Below, piece by piece: positions 1-9,048 of a DNA stretch of 36,287 bases (position 1 is its first letter; every line of letters begins with the position of its first letter). The notes beneath the pieces were generated by a model. The model worked only from the letters and a program-made list of their open reading frames with translations, did not search any database and was not told where the DNA came from. The position numbers and the translations under genes were made by a program. Origin of the DNA: Pseudomonas kitaguniensis (lineage in GTDB: Bacteria; Pseudomonadota; Gammaproteobacteria; Pseudomonadales; Pseudomonadaceae). The DNA lies in contig NZ_VUAZ01000002.1 in NCBI RefSeq assembly GCF_009296165.1, forward strand, positions 1 through 36,287, read 5' to 3'.

Positions 1-16
1 TGACTGACCCACCGCC

Positions 17-40
17 ATCGCGAGCAAGCCCGCTCCCACA
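17..40 (-). repeat. REP unit (Pseudomonas type)
   Basis: This 24-bp stretch is identical to 35954-35977 and is the inverted copy of most of 35891-35914. It has the GAGCAAGCCCGCTCCCACA core typical of fluorescent pseudomonad REP elements. It lies just downstream of the stop codon of the LRR kinase gene, the usual place for such elements. Confidence 0.85.
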
Positions 41-54
41 TTGGTTCGGCGCTG

Positions 55-1349
55 TTAGATAGACTGCAGCAGCGCTTCGATCTGTTCGAAGCTTGGGCGC
101 GCAGCACGTCGGGCTGGCAGCAGTTTCTGTGCAGCTCCAGCAGCCGCTGATCACTCGACCCCGCCTCAACCCGCTCCAGCAACTCCCCCAGCAACACGCC
201 GAACGCGCGCACTTCAATGCGTTGCAGTGCTCTGGTTTCGAGGGTGTCGGCCGTGGCATGGAACGACGCCGCGCCAAAGTCGCCCAGCAAGCAATCACCC
301 GCTTCGTTCCACAGGATATTGTGGCCGTACAAATCGCCGTGGGTGATGCCGTGACGGTGCAAATGCGCGGCCACCGAGGCGATGCCTCGGGCCATGCGCA
401 AGGCCACGTCGAAGCTGAAACGCGTGTCGGGTTGGTAAATATCGCGGGTGCACGATGCCAGGCTCGGCAGGGCGGCGAGGTTGCGGTAGCTCGGGTCGAT
501 CAGGTCCATCACCAAGGCTGCCTGGTCTTGCGGGTGGTCAACTACGCGGCCTTGCACTTTGATCAGGTTGGGGTGCAAACCTGCGGCGATGCAGGCCTGC
601 ATTTCATGCAGCGGCGAGCCGTCGCTGGTGATCGTGCCTTTATACAGTTTGACCGCAACCGGCTTGGCGGCCGGCGCCCACTGCGCTTTGCGAATGATCC
701 CGGAGGCGCCTTCGCCCAGCACTTCGCCCAGCACCAACTGCGACCAGGGAATGTTCGCCGTCGCCTCATCTGCCGCGACCTCCACGGCCATCTCCACCGG
801 GTTACCGGCATAGGCCAGCCAGGTCAGGCTGGGCATGGTCAGCAGCCAGGGCGGCAGTTGGGTCAGGCGGTTGGAGGCGATGCGAATCAGCTCCAGGTTG
901 GCGCAGTTGGCCAGGCTCTGCGGCAGGTGCGCGAGTTGGTTGCCGGCCAGCATCAGTTTTTGCAGCAATGGCCGTTCGCCCAATGCACTGGGCAATTGGC
1001 TGATGCAGTTATCGGTGAGGATCAGCCAGCGCAACTGCGGCGGCAGAGAGGCTTCGGGTACATGCCTGATCTGGTTGGCCTTGAAGCCGATCATGCTCAG
1101 TTTTGTGCACTGGCCCAGGCATTCCGGCAGCGCGGTAAAGGCGTTGTCCGAGCAAAACAGCACGCGCAGATGCGTCAGGCGATGCAAGTCATCCGGCAAG
1201 CTGCTCAGGGCATTGCCGGTGAGGTTGAGGATTTCCAGGGAGTCGGCCAGCTCGAAGATTTCCTGCGGGAATTCGGTCAACCCGCAGGACAGGTCGAGGC
1301 GCGTGATTCCGGCCAGTTGGCCGGCCTTGAGTTGGGCGAGGGTATTCAT
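55..1349 (-). pseudogene. LRR-containing protein kinase, frameshifted near its C-terminus
   Basis: The N-terminal half (about residues 5-220) is a run of leucine-rich repeats of the L..L.L..N.L..LP type. The C-terminal half is a protein-kinase-like domain: glycine loop GEGASG, the VAVK lysine, a catalytic loop reading HGDLYGHN where eukaryotic-type kinases have HRD, and DFG in GDFGAAS. The protein is probably a cytoplasmic Ser/Thr kinase; its substrate is unknown. Around 104-106 one base is missing. The upstream frame would run off the window, while the frame shifted by one base encodes RPSFEQIEALLQSI and stops at 55-57, a normal kinase ending. With the base restored the gene is 1296 nt (431 aa). 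I chose the ATG at 1349; an in-frame ATG at 1379 is possible. It follows the ATPase gene by about 40 nt on the same strand, so the two may be co-transcribed. Confidence 0.75.
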
Positions 1350-1389
1350 CGGCGGCGCGGTCACTCGGCAAGAGGGCATAAAAAGGCGC

Positions 1390-2484
1390 TCATGATACCG
1401 GGTCGGGCGCGGGTTGCGCGCGCGCCGTTTGCAATTGTCCGAGGCGGCTGGCGGTGCGCGCAAGGTCAATGGCCTGGCCTTCCAGCGCTTCAGCCAAGGG
1501 TAACTGGCCGATCAGTGTCAGGCGTTTATCCTGATCGTAGAGCACGTCCACCACGTTGATAAAACGCTGTTGCACGGCGATCGGGCAGTCTGCGAGTGGC
1601 GGCAGGCCGTCGATGATCCAGTGGTCGAAGTCCTCGCACAGCAGCAGGTAATCCATCACGGCCGTGAGCTGTTCGCAGAGGTCGTTGAAGGTGAAGGCGA
1701 GCGTGGCGGCCTGATGGCGGCGGCAGCTTAATTGCCGGGTGCCGACGGTCAAGCATTGCGCCGGGCAATCGGCTGCGGGTAACCCCAAGGCCTCGCGCTG
1801 CTGCGTGGTGCCTGGCCACACGTATTGACCGGTGCTGAAGCGCTGTTGCGCATGGGCCTGCGGCAAGCTGCGAAAATCCTGGTCTGAACTGACTTCCAGC
1901 ACCTCCATACGCGCGGCGATAAGGTCGATCACCGGTTTGAAGCGTTCGTGGTACAGCGGGTTGGGCAACAGCCCTTGCGGCGCGTAGTTGGACGTCACCA
2001 GCACCAGCACGCCGCGCCGGAACAGCGCCTTGAATAACCGGCTGATGAGCATCGCATCGCCAATGTCGTGGACGTGGAATTCGTCGAAACACAGCACGCG
2101 GCAACCCGCCAATAGCTCGTTAAGGGTTACGGCCAAGGCATCGTCATGCTCGCGGTGCAGGAACATGCCCCGGTGCAGCCGGGCGAAAAATGCATGGAAG
2201 TGCACCCGCTGTTTCTCGGCAATCGGCAGCGCCTGGAAAAACCCATCGAGCAGCCAGCTTTTGCCACGCCCCACCGCGCCGTGAAGGTAAAGGCTGCGCG
2301 TGGGCTGGCCGGCGAGCAGGTACCCGGCTTCGCGGGCGAGGGCGGTAATCGCCTGGGTTTGGCCCGCACTGAGGGTATAGCCCAGTTGCTTCGCCTGGGC
2401 CTGAAAGTAAGCGGGGATGGGCGATGCGCCGGCGGGTTCGGCGTTGTTACCAAACAGGCGCTGGATCAGGGAAAACACGGCCAA
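1390..2484 (-). CDS. zapE: ZapE/AFG1-family P-loop ATPase
   Basis: This 364-aa protein has the single-AAA-like ATPase fold of the AFG1/ZapE family: Walker A GAVGRGKS near residue 90, Walker B LCFDEFHVHD near residue 150, and a downstream sensor-like VLVTSNYAP. In Escherichia coli ZapE is a cytoplasmic ATPase linked to Z-ring stability during division; in mitochondria AFG1 acts in quality control of respiratory complexes. The N-terminus here (MAVFSLIQRLFGNN) differs from what I recall of the canonical pseudomonad ZapE, so this may be a second paralogue with its own role. The family is clear but the exact function is not. The LRR kinase gene follows closely on the same strand, suggesting a two-gene unit. 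Fimbrial genes diverge upstream. Confidence 0.85.
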   Translation of the reverse strand: MAVFSLIQRLFGNNAEPAGASPIPAYFQAQAKQLGYTLSAGQTQAITALAREAGYLLAGQPTRSLYLHGAVGRGKSWLLDGFFQALPIAEKQRVHFHAFFARLHRGMFLHREHDDALAVTLNELLAGCRVLCFDEFHVHDIGDAMLISRLFKALFRRGVLVLVTSNYAPQGLLPNPLYHERFKPVIDLIAARMEVLEVSSDQDFRSLPQAHAQQRFSTGQYVWPGTTQQREALGLPAADCPAQCLTVGTRQLSCRRHQAATLAFTFNDLCEQLTAVMDYLLLCEDFDHWIIDGLPPLADCPIAVQQRFINVVDVLYDQDKRLTLIGQLPLAEALEGQAIDLARTASRLGQLQTARAQPAPDPVS

Positions 2485-2542
2485 TGCGAGTCACTCTGTG
2501 TTTCGGTGGTGGCTTACTTTAGGGCGCCCGCGGCGATTTGAC

Positions 2543-2560
2543 CAATAGCGCCCGCTATTG
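2543..2560. promoter_or_regulatory. 18-bp palindrome in the fimbria/zapE divergent region
   Basis: CAATAGCG-CC-CGCTATTG is a perfect 8-bp inverted repeat with a 2-bp centre, directly preceded by TTGAC, which could be a -35 element. It lies between the divergent zapE-like gene (start 2484) and the fimbrial operon (start 2663), where an operator would be expected. No T-run follows it, so it does not look like a terminator. The binding protein is unknown. Confidence 0.4.
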
Positions 2561-2662
2561 CGCAACAGTCGGGCGCGCGCAAAAACCTTTCCGGACTGGC
2601 GGTTTTTCTGCCAGTGGCTAACCTCATAGTCAGGCGTTACCCCTGTATAAGGAATTGGGGCA

Positions 2663-3189
2663 GTGAAGGGACGAGCAGTATTGGCGGTGATGGGCACGAT
2701 GCTCTGCAGTACGGTGTACGCCGCGCAGTTGCAGGTGGTGGTGCGCATTGACGTGCAGCGGGGCTGCCAACTGGTGGGCACTACCCGCAGCGCAGGCATT
2801 GAGCAACTGGGCGTATTGGATTTCGGCAGCGGCGCGCGTCTGGATGACCCGGCCGGCCTTTGAGTGCGGCGCTGATCAGCCAGCGTCAGCCACGCCTGGA
2901 ATGTAACCCCGACACGCCTTACCAAGTGCGCGTCGACGGCGGCCTGCATGGTGGCGTCGGCGAAGTGCGCTACCTGAGCGCCGCAACCCCTTCGAGTCAA
3001 CCCATTCCCTATCGTATCTACGCAGACGCTGCGCGGTTGATCCCGTTGCCGGTGGATGTGCCCTTCAGCGGGCGGGTGCCGGACTCAGGCTCCGTCGACT
3101 TGCCCCTGTATGGCCGAATCGAACCGCTGAAAGGCATCCCGGCCGTTGGTCGTTATTCCGACCTGCTCAAGGTCACGGTCACATGGTAA
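2663..3189 (+). pseudogene. SCPU-domain fimbrial subunit, single-base frameshift
   Basis: This is the first gene of a Csu-type fimbrial operon. It starts at a GTG with AAGGAA eight bases upstream and has a signal peptide ending near VYAAQ. The early half (CQLVG...LDFGSGARL) hits a TGA at 2861-2863, and the rest of the SCPU (spore coat U) domain continues in another frame (LECNPDTPYQVRVDGG ... GRYSDLLKVTVTW) to the stop at 3187-3189. Restoring one base near 2857-2858 (GGC CCT TTG) gives one 175-aa protein with the usual two-cysteine SCPU pattern and the hydrophobic, aromatic C-terminus used for donor-strand assembly. The next gene overlaps its stop by 7 nt. The lesion is either a sequencing deletion or a recent mutation. 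Confidence 0.75.
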
Positions 3190-3725
3190 GCCGGTTGCTG
3201 GCCTTGGCGGCCATGGGCAGCTTATTGCTGCCAGCGGAGCACGCCCGGGCGGCGGTGGCCAGCGGGTTTATCCAGGCGCGCATGGTGGTTACCGCCAGTT
3301 GCGAAGTGAGCCGCGGCACTGACACGGCGCCGGTCAGCCCGACGGGTGGCACGGCCATGCTCGATTTCGGCAGCCAGGGGCCGACCTGGAGCAACCCCTT
3401 GGGCGCGGGCCTGTCGGCCAGCGGTACAGCGCCGCTGTCGGTGTCATGCAACCCGACAGTCGCAAGCTTCACCGTGACCATTGACGGCGGCACCAATGCC
3501 GTTGGCACCACGCGGCGCCTGAGCAACGGCCGCCAGACCATCGATTATCAACTGATGGCCGACCCGCTGGGGCGCATTCCCTATCGGATCGGCCAGCAAC
3601 ACAGTTTTGTCGCCAGCGATGGCACACAAATGACCATCCCGGTGTGGGGCGCCGTGGTGGCCAATACAACTGCCCTGCCTGCCGGCACCTACACCGACAC
3701 GTTGACCGTGACACTGGACTGGTAA
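3183..3725 (+). CDS. SCPU-domain (Csu-type) fimbrial subunit
   Basis: A 180-aa secreted protein: signal peptide about residues 1-24 (LLPAEHARA), then a spore coat U/SCPU domain with a cysteine in VTASCEVS and another in LSVSCNPT, a conserved PYRIG segment, and the terminal AGTYTDTLTVTLDW. These features define pilins of the Csu-type (archaic) chaperone-usher class, which form thin fibres used for attachment to surfaces and biofilm formation. The ATG overlaps the stop of the preceding subunit, indicating translational coupling. It is likely a minor or adaptor subunit, by position between the first subunit and the third. Confidence 0.85.
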   Translation: MVSRLLALAAMGSLLLPAEHARAAVASGFIQARMVVTASCEVSRGTDTAPVSPTGGTAMLDFGSQGPTWSNPLGAGLSASGTAPLSVSCNPTVASFTVTIDGGTNAVGTTRRLSNGRQTIDYQLMADPLGRIPYRIGQQHSFVASDGTQMTIPVWGAVVANTTALPAGTYTDTLTVTLDW

Positions 3726-3743
3726 CTCAAAGGGATGACCATC

Positions 3744-4286
3744 ATGCACACATTAGTATCTCGAATAGGCGTCTGCGCGCTGGGCCTTGCGATGGCCTCC
3801 AGCCTCAACGCGGCGACCACCGTAACCGGGCAGATCACCTCCAGCATGACGCTGATCGCGAGTTGCCAGGTCAACGGTTCCGGGGCGGCCACCGGCTTGA
3901 ACTTCGGTAGCTTGAACTTCGGTACCACCAATAGCTTGTTCACCAACGCCGACGCGCAACTGTTGGGCGGCACCGGTACGGGCGGCGCGCTGTCGGTGCT
4001 GTGTTCTGCCGGCACCACGCCGACGGTCAAGGTGCGTGCCGGCGCGCATGATAACGCCTCGCCAGGCGGCACGCGTGCCCTGGCCGACGGTGCGGGCAAC
4101 TTCGTGCCGTATGACTTCTACACCGACAGTGGGCACTCCGCGCTCCTGGCTATCGACGGCGTGATCACCCTGGCCGCGAGTACCGGCGTGGCGCAAACCG
4201 TCAACCTCTACGGCCGCGCGGTGGGCAAGGCAGGGCTGCCAGCGGGCACTTATACCGACACGGTGGCCGTAGAACTGACGTTCTGA
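3744..4286 (+). CDS. SCPU-domain fimbrial subunit, candidate major pilin
   Basis: The ATG at 3744 has AAAGGGA eight bases upstream, which favours it over the in-frame ATG at 3735 that sits directly on the ribosome binding site. The 180-aa product has a signal peptide ending ASSLNA, then the SCPU domain (ITSSMTLIASCQVNG ... LSVLCSAGT), and ends LPAGTYTDTVAVELTF. The mature chain starts ATTVTGQI, as in abundant CsuA/B-type rod pilins, and it is the only pilin in the cluster with a strong separate ribosome binding site of its own. That makes it my best guess for the rod subunit, but the choice is inference. Confidence 0.82.
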   Translation: MHTLVSRIGVCALGLAMASSLNAATTVTGQITSSMTLIASCQVNGSGAATGLNFGSLNFGTTNSLFTNADAQLLGGTGTGGALSVLCSAGTTPTVKVRAGAHDNASPGGTRALADGAGNFVPYDFYTDSGHSALLAIDGVITLAASTGVAQTVNLYGRAVGKAGLPAGTYTDTVAVELTF

Positions 4287-4290
4287 CGCC

Positions 4291-4791
4291 ATGACACGTT
4301 CGGTGTGGCTCAAGGCATTGCTGGCCTGCGCGTTTGCAGTGCCGCTGCCGCTGTCGGCGGTGACCAGCCAGAGCTTTCAAGTCAGCGCGACGGTCACGCC
4401 GGGCTGCCTGATTGTGGGTGCGGGGCCTAACTATGGCGCGCTGGCCTACGGCAGTTATTCGGCCCTCGCCACCGGCACGGTGAGTGCGGCGCTGACCAGC
4501 GGGGTGATCTTGCAATGCACGCCCGGGGTGACACTGAGCATGAGCGTCGACGGCGGGTTGCACAGCAGCACCGGGCGCAATATGCAGCACAACAGCAGTA
4601 GCGCGCGCGTGGGTTACCAGTTGTTCAGGGATGCGGCGTTCAGTCAGAGCCTGGGCATTAGTCAGAGCGTCACCGTCAGTTACAGCGATGCAACCACCAT
4701 CAGCTTGCCGATTTACGGGCGGGTGCAGTTACCCGGCAATCAGCCTGGGGGGACGTACAGCGATACGCTGCAGGTGCAGTTGTCGTGGTAG
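4291..4791 (+). CDS. SCPU-domain fimbrial subunit
   Basis: A 166-aa secreted SCPU-domain protein. The signal peptide ends near PLPLSAVTS. The domain contains VTPGCLIVG and VILQCTPG cysteines, the SVDGGLHSS turn, a YQLFRD segment, and the C-terminus GGTYSDTLQVQLSW. It starts 4 nt after the previous stop and is followed by the chaperone gene, so it belongs to the same transcript. It corresponds to the last of the pilin genes that precede the chaperone in csu-type operons. Probably a minor subunit; the exact place in the fibre cannot be read from the sequence. Confidence 0.83.
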   Translation: MTRSVWLKALLACAFAVPLPLSAVTSQSFQVSATVTPGCLIVGAGPNYGALAYGSYSALATGTVSAALTSGVILQCTPGVTLSMSVDGGLHSSTGRNMQHNSSSARVGYQLFRDAAFSQSLGISQSVTVSYSDATTISLPIYGRVQLPGNQPGGTYSDTLQVQLSW

Positions 4792-4816
4792 GGCTATGAG
4801 TATAAGGAGTGGGTTT

Positions 4817-5605
4817 ATGCGTTCACCTTCCCGGCGGCTGTGGGCCGCGGGTGTTGCCTTGGCTGCCGTGTGCTCGGCGGGGCTTGTGCAGGCAGCGAGT
4901 TCGGTGCTGATCTGGCCCATCGACCCGGTGCTGGAAGCCGATCAACAGGCCAGCGCGCTGTGGCTGGAAAACCGTGGCAGCGAGACGGCCAGCCTGCAGA
5001 TTCGGGTGTTTGCCTGGAGCCAGAGTGGCTTTGACGAGCAGTACCAAAACCAGCGCGATGTGGTCGGCAGCCCGCCGGTGGCGAGAATCGAGCCAGGGCA
5101 AAAGCAGCTGGTACGCCTGACGCGCACCCGTGAAGTGCCGCCGGGGCAGGAGCTCGCCTATCGCATCATCATTGATGAAATCCCCTCGGCGCTGCAGGTG
5201 CCAACGCCGCCGGAGGGCAAGAATACCGCAGCGGCCATCCGCTTCCAGATGCGTTACTCGGTGCCGTTGTTCGCCTACGGCGCTGGCCTGTGGAGCAAGG
5301 ACGATGCTACCCGCCAGCGCGACCCCAAAGGCGCCGGCAAGCCGGACCTGAGCTGGCAAAAAGTCAACGTGGCCGGGCGCACCTACATTGAGGTGCGCAA
5401 CCAGGGCGCGGTGCATGCGCGCCTCACAGACGCCTCGTTCAAGCAGGGCGGGCAGCCCCGGCCTCTGGTAGATGGCCTGCTCGGTTATGTGCTGCCCGGC
5501 GCGACCATGCGCTGGCCGGTGCCGGACGCGGTGTCCGCCGATCAGCCGTTGCAGGTACGCATCAACGGTGCGCCGCAATTGGAGAGTCTGGCGCCAAAGC
5601 GGTAA
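4817..5605 (+). CDS. Periplasmic fimbrial chaperone (CsuC-like)
   Basis: The ATG at 4817 follows AAGGAG by seven bases; an in-frame upstream ATG at 4796 lacks such a site. The 262-aa product has a signal peptide cut near LVQAASS, then a PapD-like N-terminal domain: SVLIWPIDPVLEADQQASALWLEN, the assembly-linked VARIEPGQKQLVRLTR strand with the conserved basic residue, and AYRIIIDEIP. A second immunoglobulin-like domain follows (WQKVNVAGRTYIEVRNQGAVHARL). These proteins hold pilins in the periplasm by donor-strand complementation and deliver them to the usher encoded next. Confidence 0.9.
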   Translation: MRSPSRRLWAAGVALAAVCSAGLVQAASSVLIWPIDPVLEADQQASALWLENRGSETASLQIRVFAWSQSGFDEQYQNQRDVVGSPPVARIEPGQKQLVRLTRTREVPPGQELAYRIIIDEIPSALQVPTPPEGKNTAAAIRFQMRYSVPLFAYGAGLWSKDDATRQRDPKGAGKPDLSWQKVNVAGRTYIEVRNQGAVHARLTDASFKQGGQPRPLVDGLLGYVLPGATMRWPVPDAVSADQPLQVRINGAPQLESLAPKR

Positions 5606-5659
5606 CCGCTGCACCGCGCGACGGCGTTAGTCCCGGGTTCAACAGGATGGAGATGTCCA

Positions 5660-8038
5660 TTGAAGGACACAACGCCATGGAGCCGTGGTTGGGCTCGTTG
5701 TAGGTGGCCGTCGGTGGCAGTGGTGAGCGGGCTGTGCGGCGCGATGATTGCGCTGCCGGGCGTGGCTGGCGACCTGCCGCCGCCCCCAAGCAGTCTGGAG
5801 GCTGTTGCCGATGCACAACTGTTTCTGGAGCTGGTGGTTAACCAGATGGACACTGGCCGCGTTATCGCGGTTGATCAACGGGCCGGGCAGCTCTATGTGC
5901 CGGCCAGTGCGTTACAGGACGTGGGCATGAAATTGCCGGGCGACCTCACCGGCAGCATCGCCCTGGACGCGCTGCCGGGTTTGCACAGCGACTACGACAG
6001 CAACGGCCAGCGCCTGTTGCTGGATGTACCGCCCTCGTGGCTGCAGGAACAGTTCATCGGCAATCGCAATACCTACCCGCGCACTCAGGCCATGAGCAGC
6101 TTTGGCGCATTGCTTAACTATGACGTGTATTTCAACGACACCGACGAAGGTGGCAGTTACCTCGCCGGGTGGAGCGAACTGCGACTGTTCGATAATTGGG
6201 GCACCTTGTCGACCACCGGGCAGTACCGCCAAACCCTGATCGGCGGCGTCAGCGACAGCACGCTCAACAACGGCTATCGGCGTTACGACACCACGTGGCG
6301 GTTCTCGGATGACGAGCGGCTGCTGACCTACGAGGCGGGTGATGTGATCAGCGGCTCGCTGCCCTGGAGCAGTTCGGTACGATTGGGCGGGGTGCAACTG
6401 TCGCGCGATTTCGCGGTGCGCCCGGACCTGGTCACGTATCCCTTGCCGCAATTTGCCGGTGAAGCGGCCGTGCCGTCCTCGGTTGACCTGTTTATCAACG
6501 GCTACAAGTCCGAAAGCGCGCTGTTGCAACCGGGGCCTTACACGCTTACCAATATTCCGTTCATTAACGGCGCCGGTGAAGCGGTGGTCGTCACCACCGA
6601 CGCCTTGGGTCGCCAAGTCTCGACCACCGTGCCGTTCTACGTCACCAGCACGTTGTTGCAACAAGGCCTGTCGGATTTTTCGGTGGCCGCCGGGACCTTG
6701 CGCCGCGATTACACCCTGCGTGATTTCGGTTACGGACCGGGCGTCGCCAGCGGTACCTTTCGCTATGGTTACTCCGACAACCTGACGCTGGAAAGCCATG
6801 CCGAAGCCGCCAGCGACCTGACGCTCGGCGGGCTGGGCGGCAACCTGCGGCTGGGTAACTTCGGTGTGCTCAATACGGCCGTCGCCCAAAGCCAGTTCGC
6901 AGGCCGCACCGGCCAGCAACTGAGCCTGGGTTACCAGTACAACAGCACGCGCTACAGCCTGTCGTACCAGCGCGTCGAACGGCGCGATGAATACGCCGAC
7001 TTGAGCCTGGTCGACACGCCCTACGCCAGCCTCAGCAAGCGCAGCGAACAGGTGACGTTAAGCCTCAACCTGGAGCGCTTTGGCAGCTTGGGCGTTGGCT
7101 ACTTCGATGTGCAGGCGGCCGACGATTCGCGCACGCGGCTGTTTAACCTGAGCTGGAGTAAACCGCTGTGGCGCAACACCAGTTTTTACCTGTCGGGCAA
7201 CCGCGAGGTAGGCGACAGCAACTGGGCGATGCAGGCGCAATTGGTCATTCCGTTCGACCTCAGTGGCAGCCTGGCCGTGAGCAGCGAGCGCAGCAAAGAC
7301 GGCGCCAGTCGCCAACGCGTCAATTACAGCAGTGCGGTGCCCAGCGAAGGGGGCGTGGGCTACAACCTCGGCTACGCCCAAGGCGATGGCCCGACCTATC
7401 GCCAGGCCGACCTGACCTGGCGCCTGCAATCGGTGCAGTTGCAGGCCGGCGTGTACGGCAGCAGCGACGCCGAGACGCGCTGGGCAGATGCCAGCGGTTC
7501 ATTGGTGTGGATGGGCGGCAATACGTTTGCCGCCAACCGCATCAACGACGCCTTCGTGGTGGTGAGCACCGAGGGTTTCGCCGGTATTCCGGTGCGCTAC
7601 GAGAACCAACTGGTGGGCCACACCGACCGCAATGGGCATCTTTTGGTGCCGTGGAGCAGTGCGTATTACCGCGGCAAGTACGAAATCGACCCGCTGAACC
7701 TGCCGCCGAATATCCAGAGTGCGAACGTGGAGCAACGCGTCTCGGTGCGGCGTGGCAGCGGTTACTTGTTGGCGTTTCCGTTGCGTCGCGTGATCGCTGC
7801 GAGCATCACGCTGGTGGACAACCAGCATGAGGACTTGCCGCTGGGCAGCCTGGTCGTCCACGAACAAAGCAACACGCAGGCGGTGGTGGGTTGGGATGGC
7901 CTGGTGTACCTGGAAAACCTCAGCGCGCACAACACGCTGCAGGTGACCTTGGGTGAAGGGCGCACCTGCCAGGCGACGTTCGACATTGATGAGCAACAAC
8001 AGGACGTGCCGCTGATCGGGCCGTTGGTCTGCCAATGA
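5660..8038 (+). CDS. Outer-membrane fimbrial usher (CsuD-like)
   Basis: A 792-aa usher that forms the outer-membrane secretion pore for the fibre. The proposed start is a TTG with GGAG seven bases upstream; no ATG in this frame is close. The signal segment ends near LPGVAGD. It is followed by the N-terminal chaperone-binding domain (LFLELVVNQMDTG...), a long beta-barrel with a plug region (SSVDLFINGYKSESALLQPGPY), and C-terminal domains ending VPLIGPLVCQ. The length is slightly below a typical CsuD. Spacing of 54 nt from the chaperone and 23 nt to the tip gene indicates one operon. Confidence 0.9.
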   Translation: MKDTTPWSRGWARCRWPSVAVVSGLCGAMIALPGVAGDLPPPPSSLEAVADAQLFLELVVNQMDTGRVIAVDQRAGQLYVPASALQDVGMKLPGDLTGSIALDALPGLHSDYDSNGQRLLLDVPPSWLQEQFIGNRNTYPRTQAMSSFGALLNYDVYFNDTDEGGSYLAGWSELRLFDNWGTLSTTGQYRQTLIGGVSDSTLNNGYRRYDTTWRFSDDERLLTYEAGDVISGSLPWSSSVRLGGVQLSRDFAVRPDLVTYPLPQFAGEAAVPSSVDLFINGYKSESALLQPGPYTLTNIPFINGAGEAVVVTTDALGRQVSTTVPFYVTSTLLQQGLSDFSVAAGTLRRDYTLRDFGYGPGVASGTFRYGYSDNLTLESHAEAASDLTLGGLGGNLRLGNFGVLNTAVAQSQFAGRTGQQLSLGYQYNSTRYSLSYQRVERRDEYADLSLVDTPYASLSKRSEQVTLSLNLERFGSLGVGYFDVQAADDSRTRLFNLSWSKPLWRNTSFYLSGNREVGDSNWAMQAQLVIPFDLSGSLAVSSERSKDGASRQRVNYSSAVPSEGGVGYNLGYAQGDGPTYRQADLTWRLQSVQLQAGVYGSSDAETRWADASGSLVWMGGNTFAANRINDAFVVVSTEGFAGIPVRYENQLVGHTDRNGHLLVPWSSAYYRGKYEIDPLNLPPNIQSANVEQRVSVRRGSGYLLAFPLRRVIAASITLVDNQHEDLPLGSLVVHEQSNTQAVVGWDGLVYLENLSAHNTLQVTLGEGRTCQATFDIDEQQQDVPLIGPLVCQ

Positions 8039-8061
8039 GGGGCTGAACAAGGAGCGTGCAG

Positions 8062-9048
8062 GTGAGAGGCAAGGGATGGCTGTACCTTGTGGGGCTGATC
8101 GGGCTGATGTTTTCAGCGCAGGCAATGGCGCTGTGTTCGGTGGTCACCCCGACCCCGGTAAGTTTTGGCTCGATCAGTTCGATGACTGTGCGCACCGCTG
8201 CACAGGCCAGTTCCAGCGCTAATGCGGGGTTGCGTTGCACCTCGACACTGATCTCGCTGCTGGTCTCCACTGACCACTTTTATGCCACGGTGACGGGCTC
8301 TGCCCAAGGTGGGATGGTCGGGCCGACGGGGGATGTGATTGGCTATACGCTCTACGGCAATAACACCACCAGTTATCCGATCACACGCAACAGTCAATTT
8401 GATTTTGGCGCCGCCAGCGGCATCGCTCAAACCCTTGGGCTGGTGGCGGGGCCGGGCGCAAAAAACCTCCCGCTGTACGTGAGTAGTATTACCGGCAGCA
8501 ACGTGGCTGCGGGGCTGTACAGCGAGACCTTGAGCATTGCCTGGAACTGGAACTATTGCTCCGGCATCGGCATCGGCGGCATCTGCGCGGGGCGCGATAC
8601 CGGCACCGGCACGTCGGCGATGACCGTCAGCATGACCGTCACCAACGATTGCCAGATCACCGCGCCGAATATCAGCTTTGGCAGCGCGCCGGTGGTGAGC
8701 GGTTTTACCCCTGTCAGCGCGCAGACCATCAGTATCACCTGCACCAAAGGCAGCGCCTACACCGTAGGCCTCAGCGATGGCCAGAACCCGGTCAGCGTGG
8801 GTGGGCGCAGGCGCATGATTGCCGGCACCAATTACCTCGCCTACGACATCTTCAAAAGCGCCGGTACCACGCGCTGGGGCAGCGTCGGCGCAGCGCGGCG
8901 GGACAGCTCGACCGCCGAGGTCAACCCCGGCAACGGCCTGGGCACCGGCAGCCAGATTTTCACCTACAACGCCAAGGTCTACACCGACCAGCCCACGCCA
9001 CCGGCCGGCACCTATACCGACAACGTCGTGCTGGACGTGGGGTTCTAG
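8062..9048 (+). CDS. Two-domain SCPU tip adhesin (CsuE-like)
   Basis: The GTG at 8062 lies seven bases after AAGGAG and is preferred to the GTG at 8056, which is only one base from it. The signal peptide ends near AQAMALC. The 328-aa chain carries two SCPU domains: an N-terminal one (LCSVVTPTPVSFGSISS ... GLYSETLSIAWNWNYC) and a C-terminal one (TNDCQITAPNISFGSAP ... PPAGTYTDNVVLDVGF). This is the layout of CsuE, whose N-terminal domain binds hydrophobic surfaces in Acinetobacter. Its stop overlaps the stop of the convergent anti-sigma gene by 4 nt, with no terminator between them. Confidence 0.87.
   Translation: MRGKGWLYLVGLIGLMFSAQAMALCSVVTPTPVSFGSISSMTVRTAAQASSSANAGLRCTSTLISLLVSTDHFYATVTGSAQGGMVGPTGDVIGYTLYGNNTTSYPITRNSQFDFGAASGIAQTLGLVAGPGAKNLPLYVSSITGSNVAAGLYSETLSIAWNWNYCSGIGIGGICAGRDTGTGTSAMTVSMTVTNDCQITAPNISFGSAPVVSGFTPVSAQTISITCTKGSAYTVGLSDGQNPVSVGGRRRMIAGTNYLAYDIFKSAGTTRWGSVGAARRDSSTAEVNPGNGLGTGSQIFTYNAKVYTDQPTPPAGTYTDNVVLDVGF

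Noticed and set aside
93..1559. Long open frame on the plus strand opposite the LRR kinase and zapE-like gene (488 codons)
   Set aside because: It lies antisense to two recognisable genes, its translation is low-complexity and rich in Gln, Arg and His, and it has no family motifs. This is the usual by-product of GC-rich codon use on the other strand.
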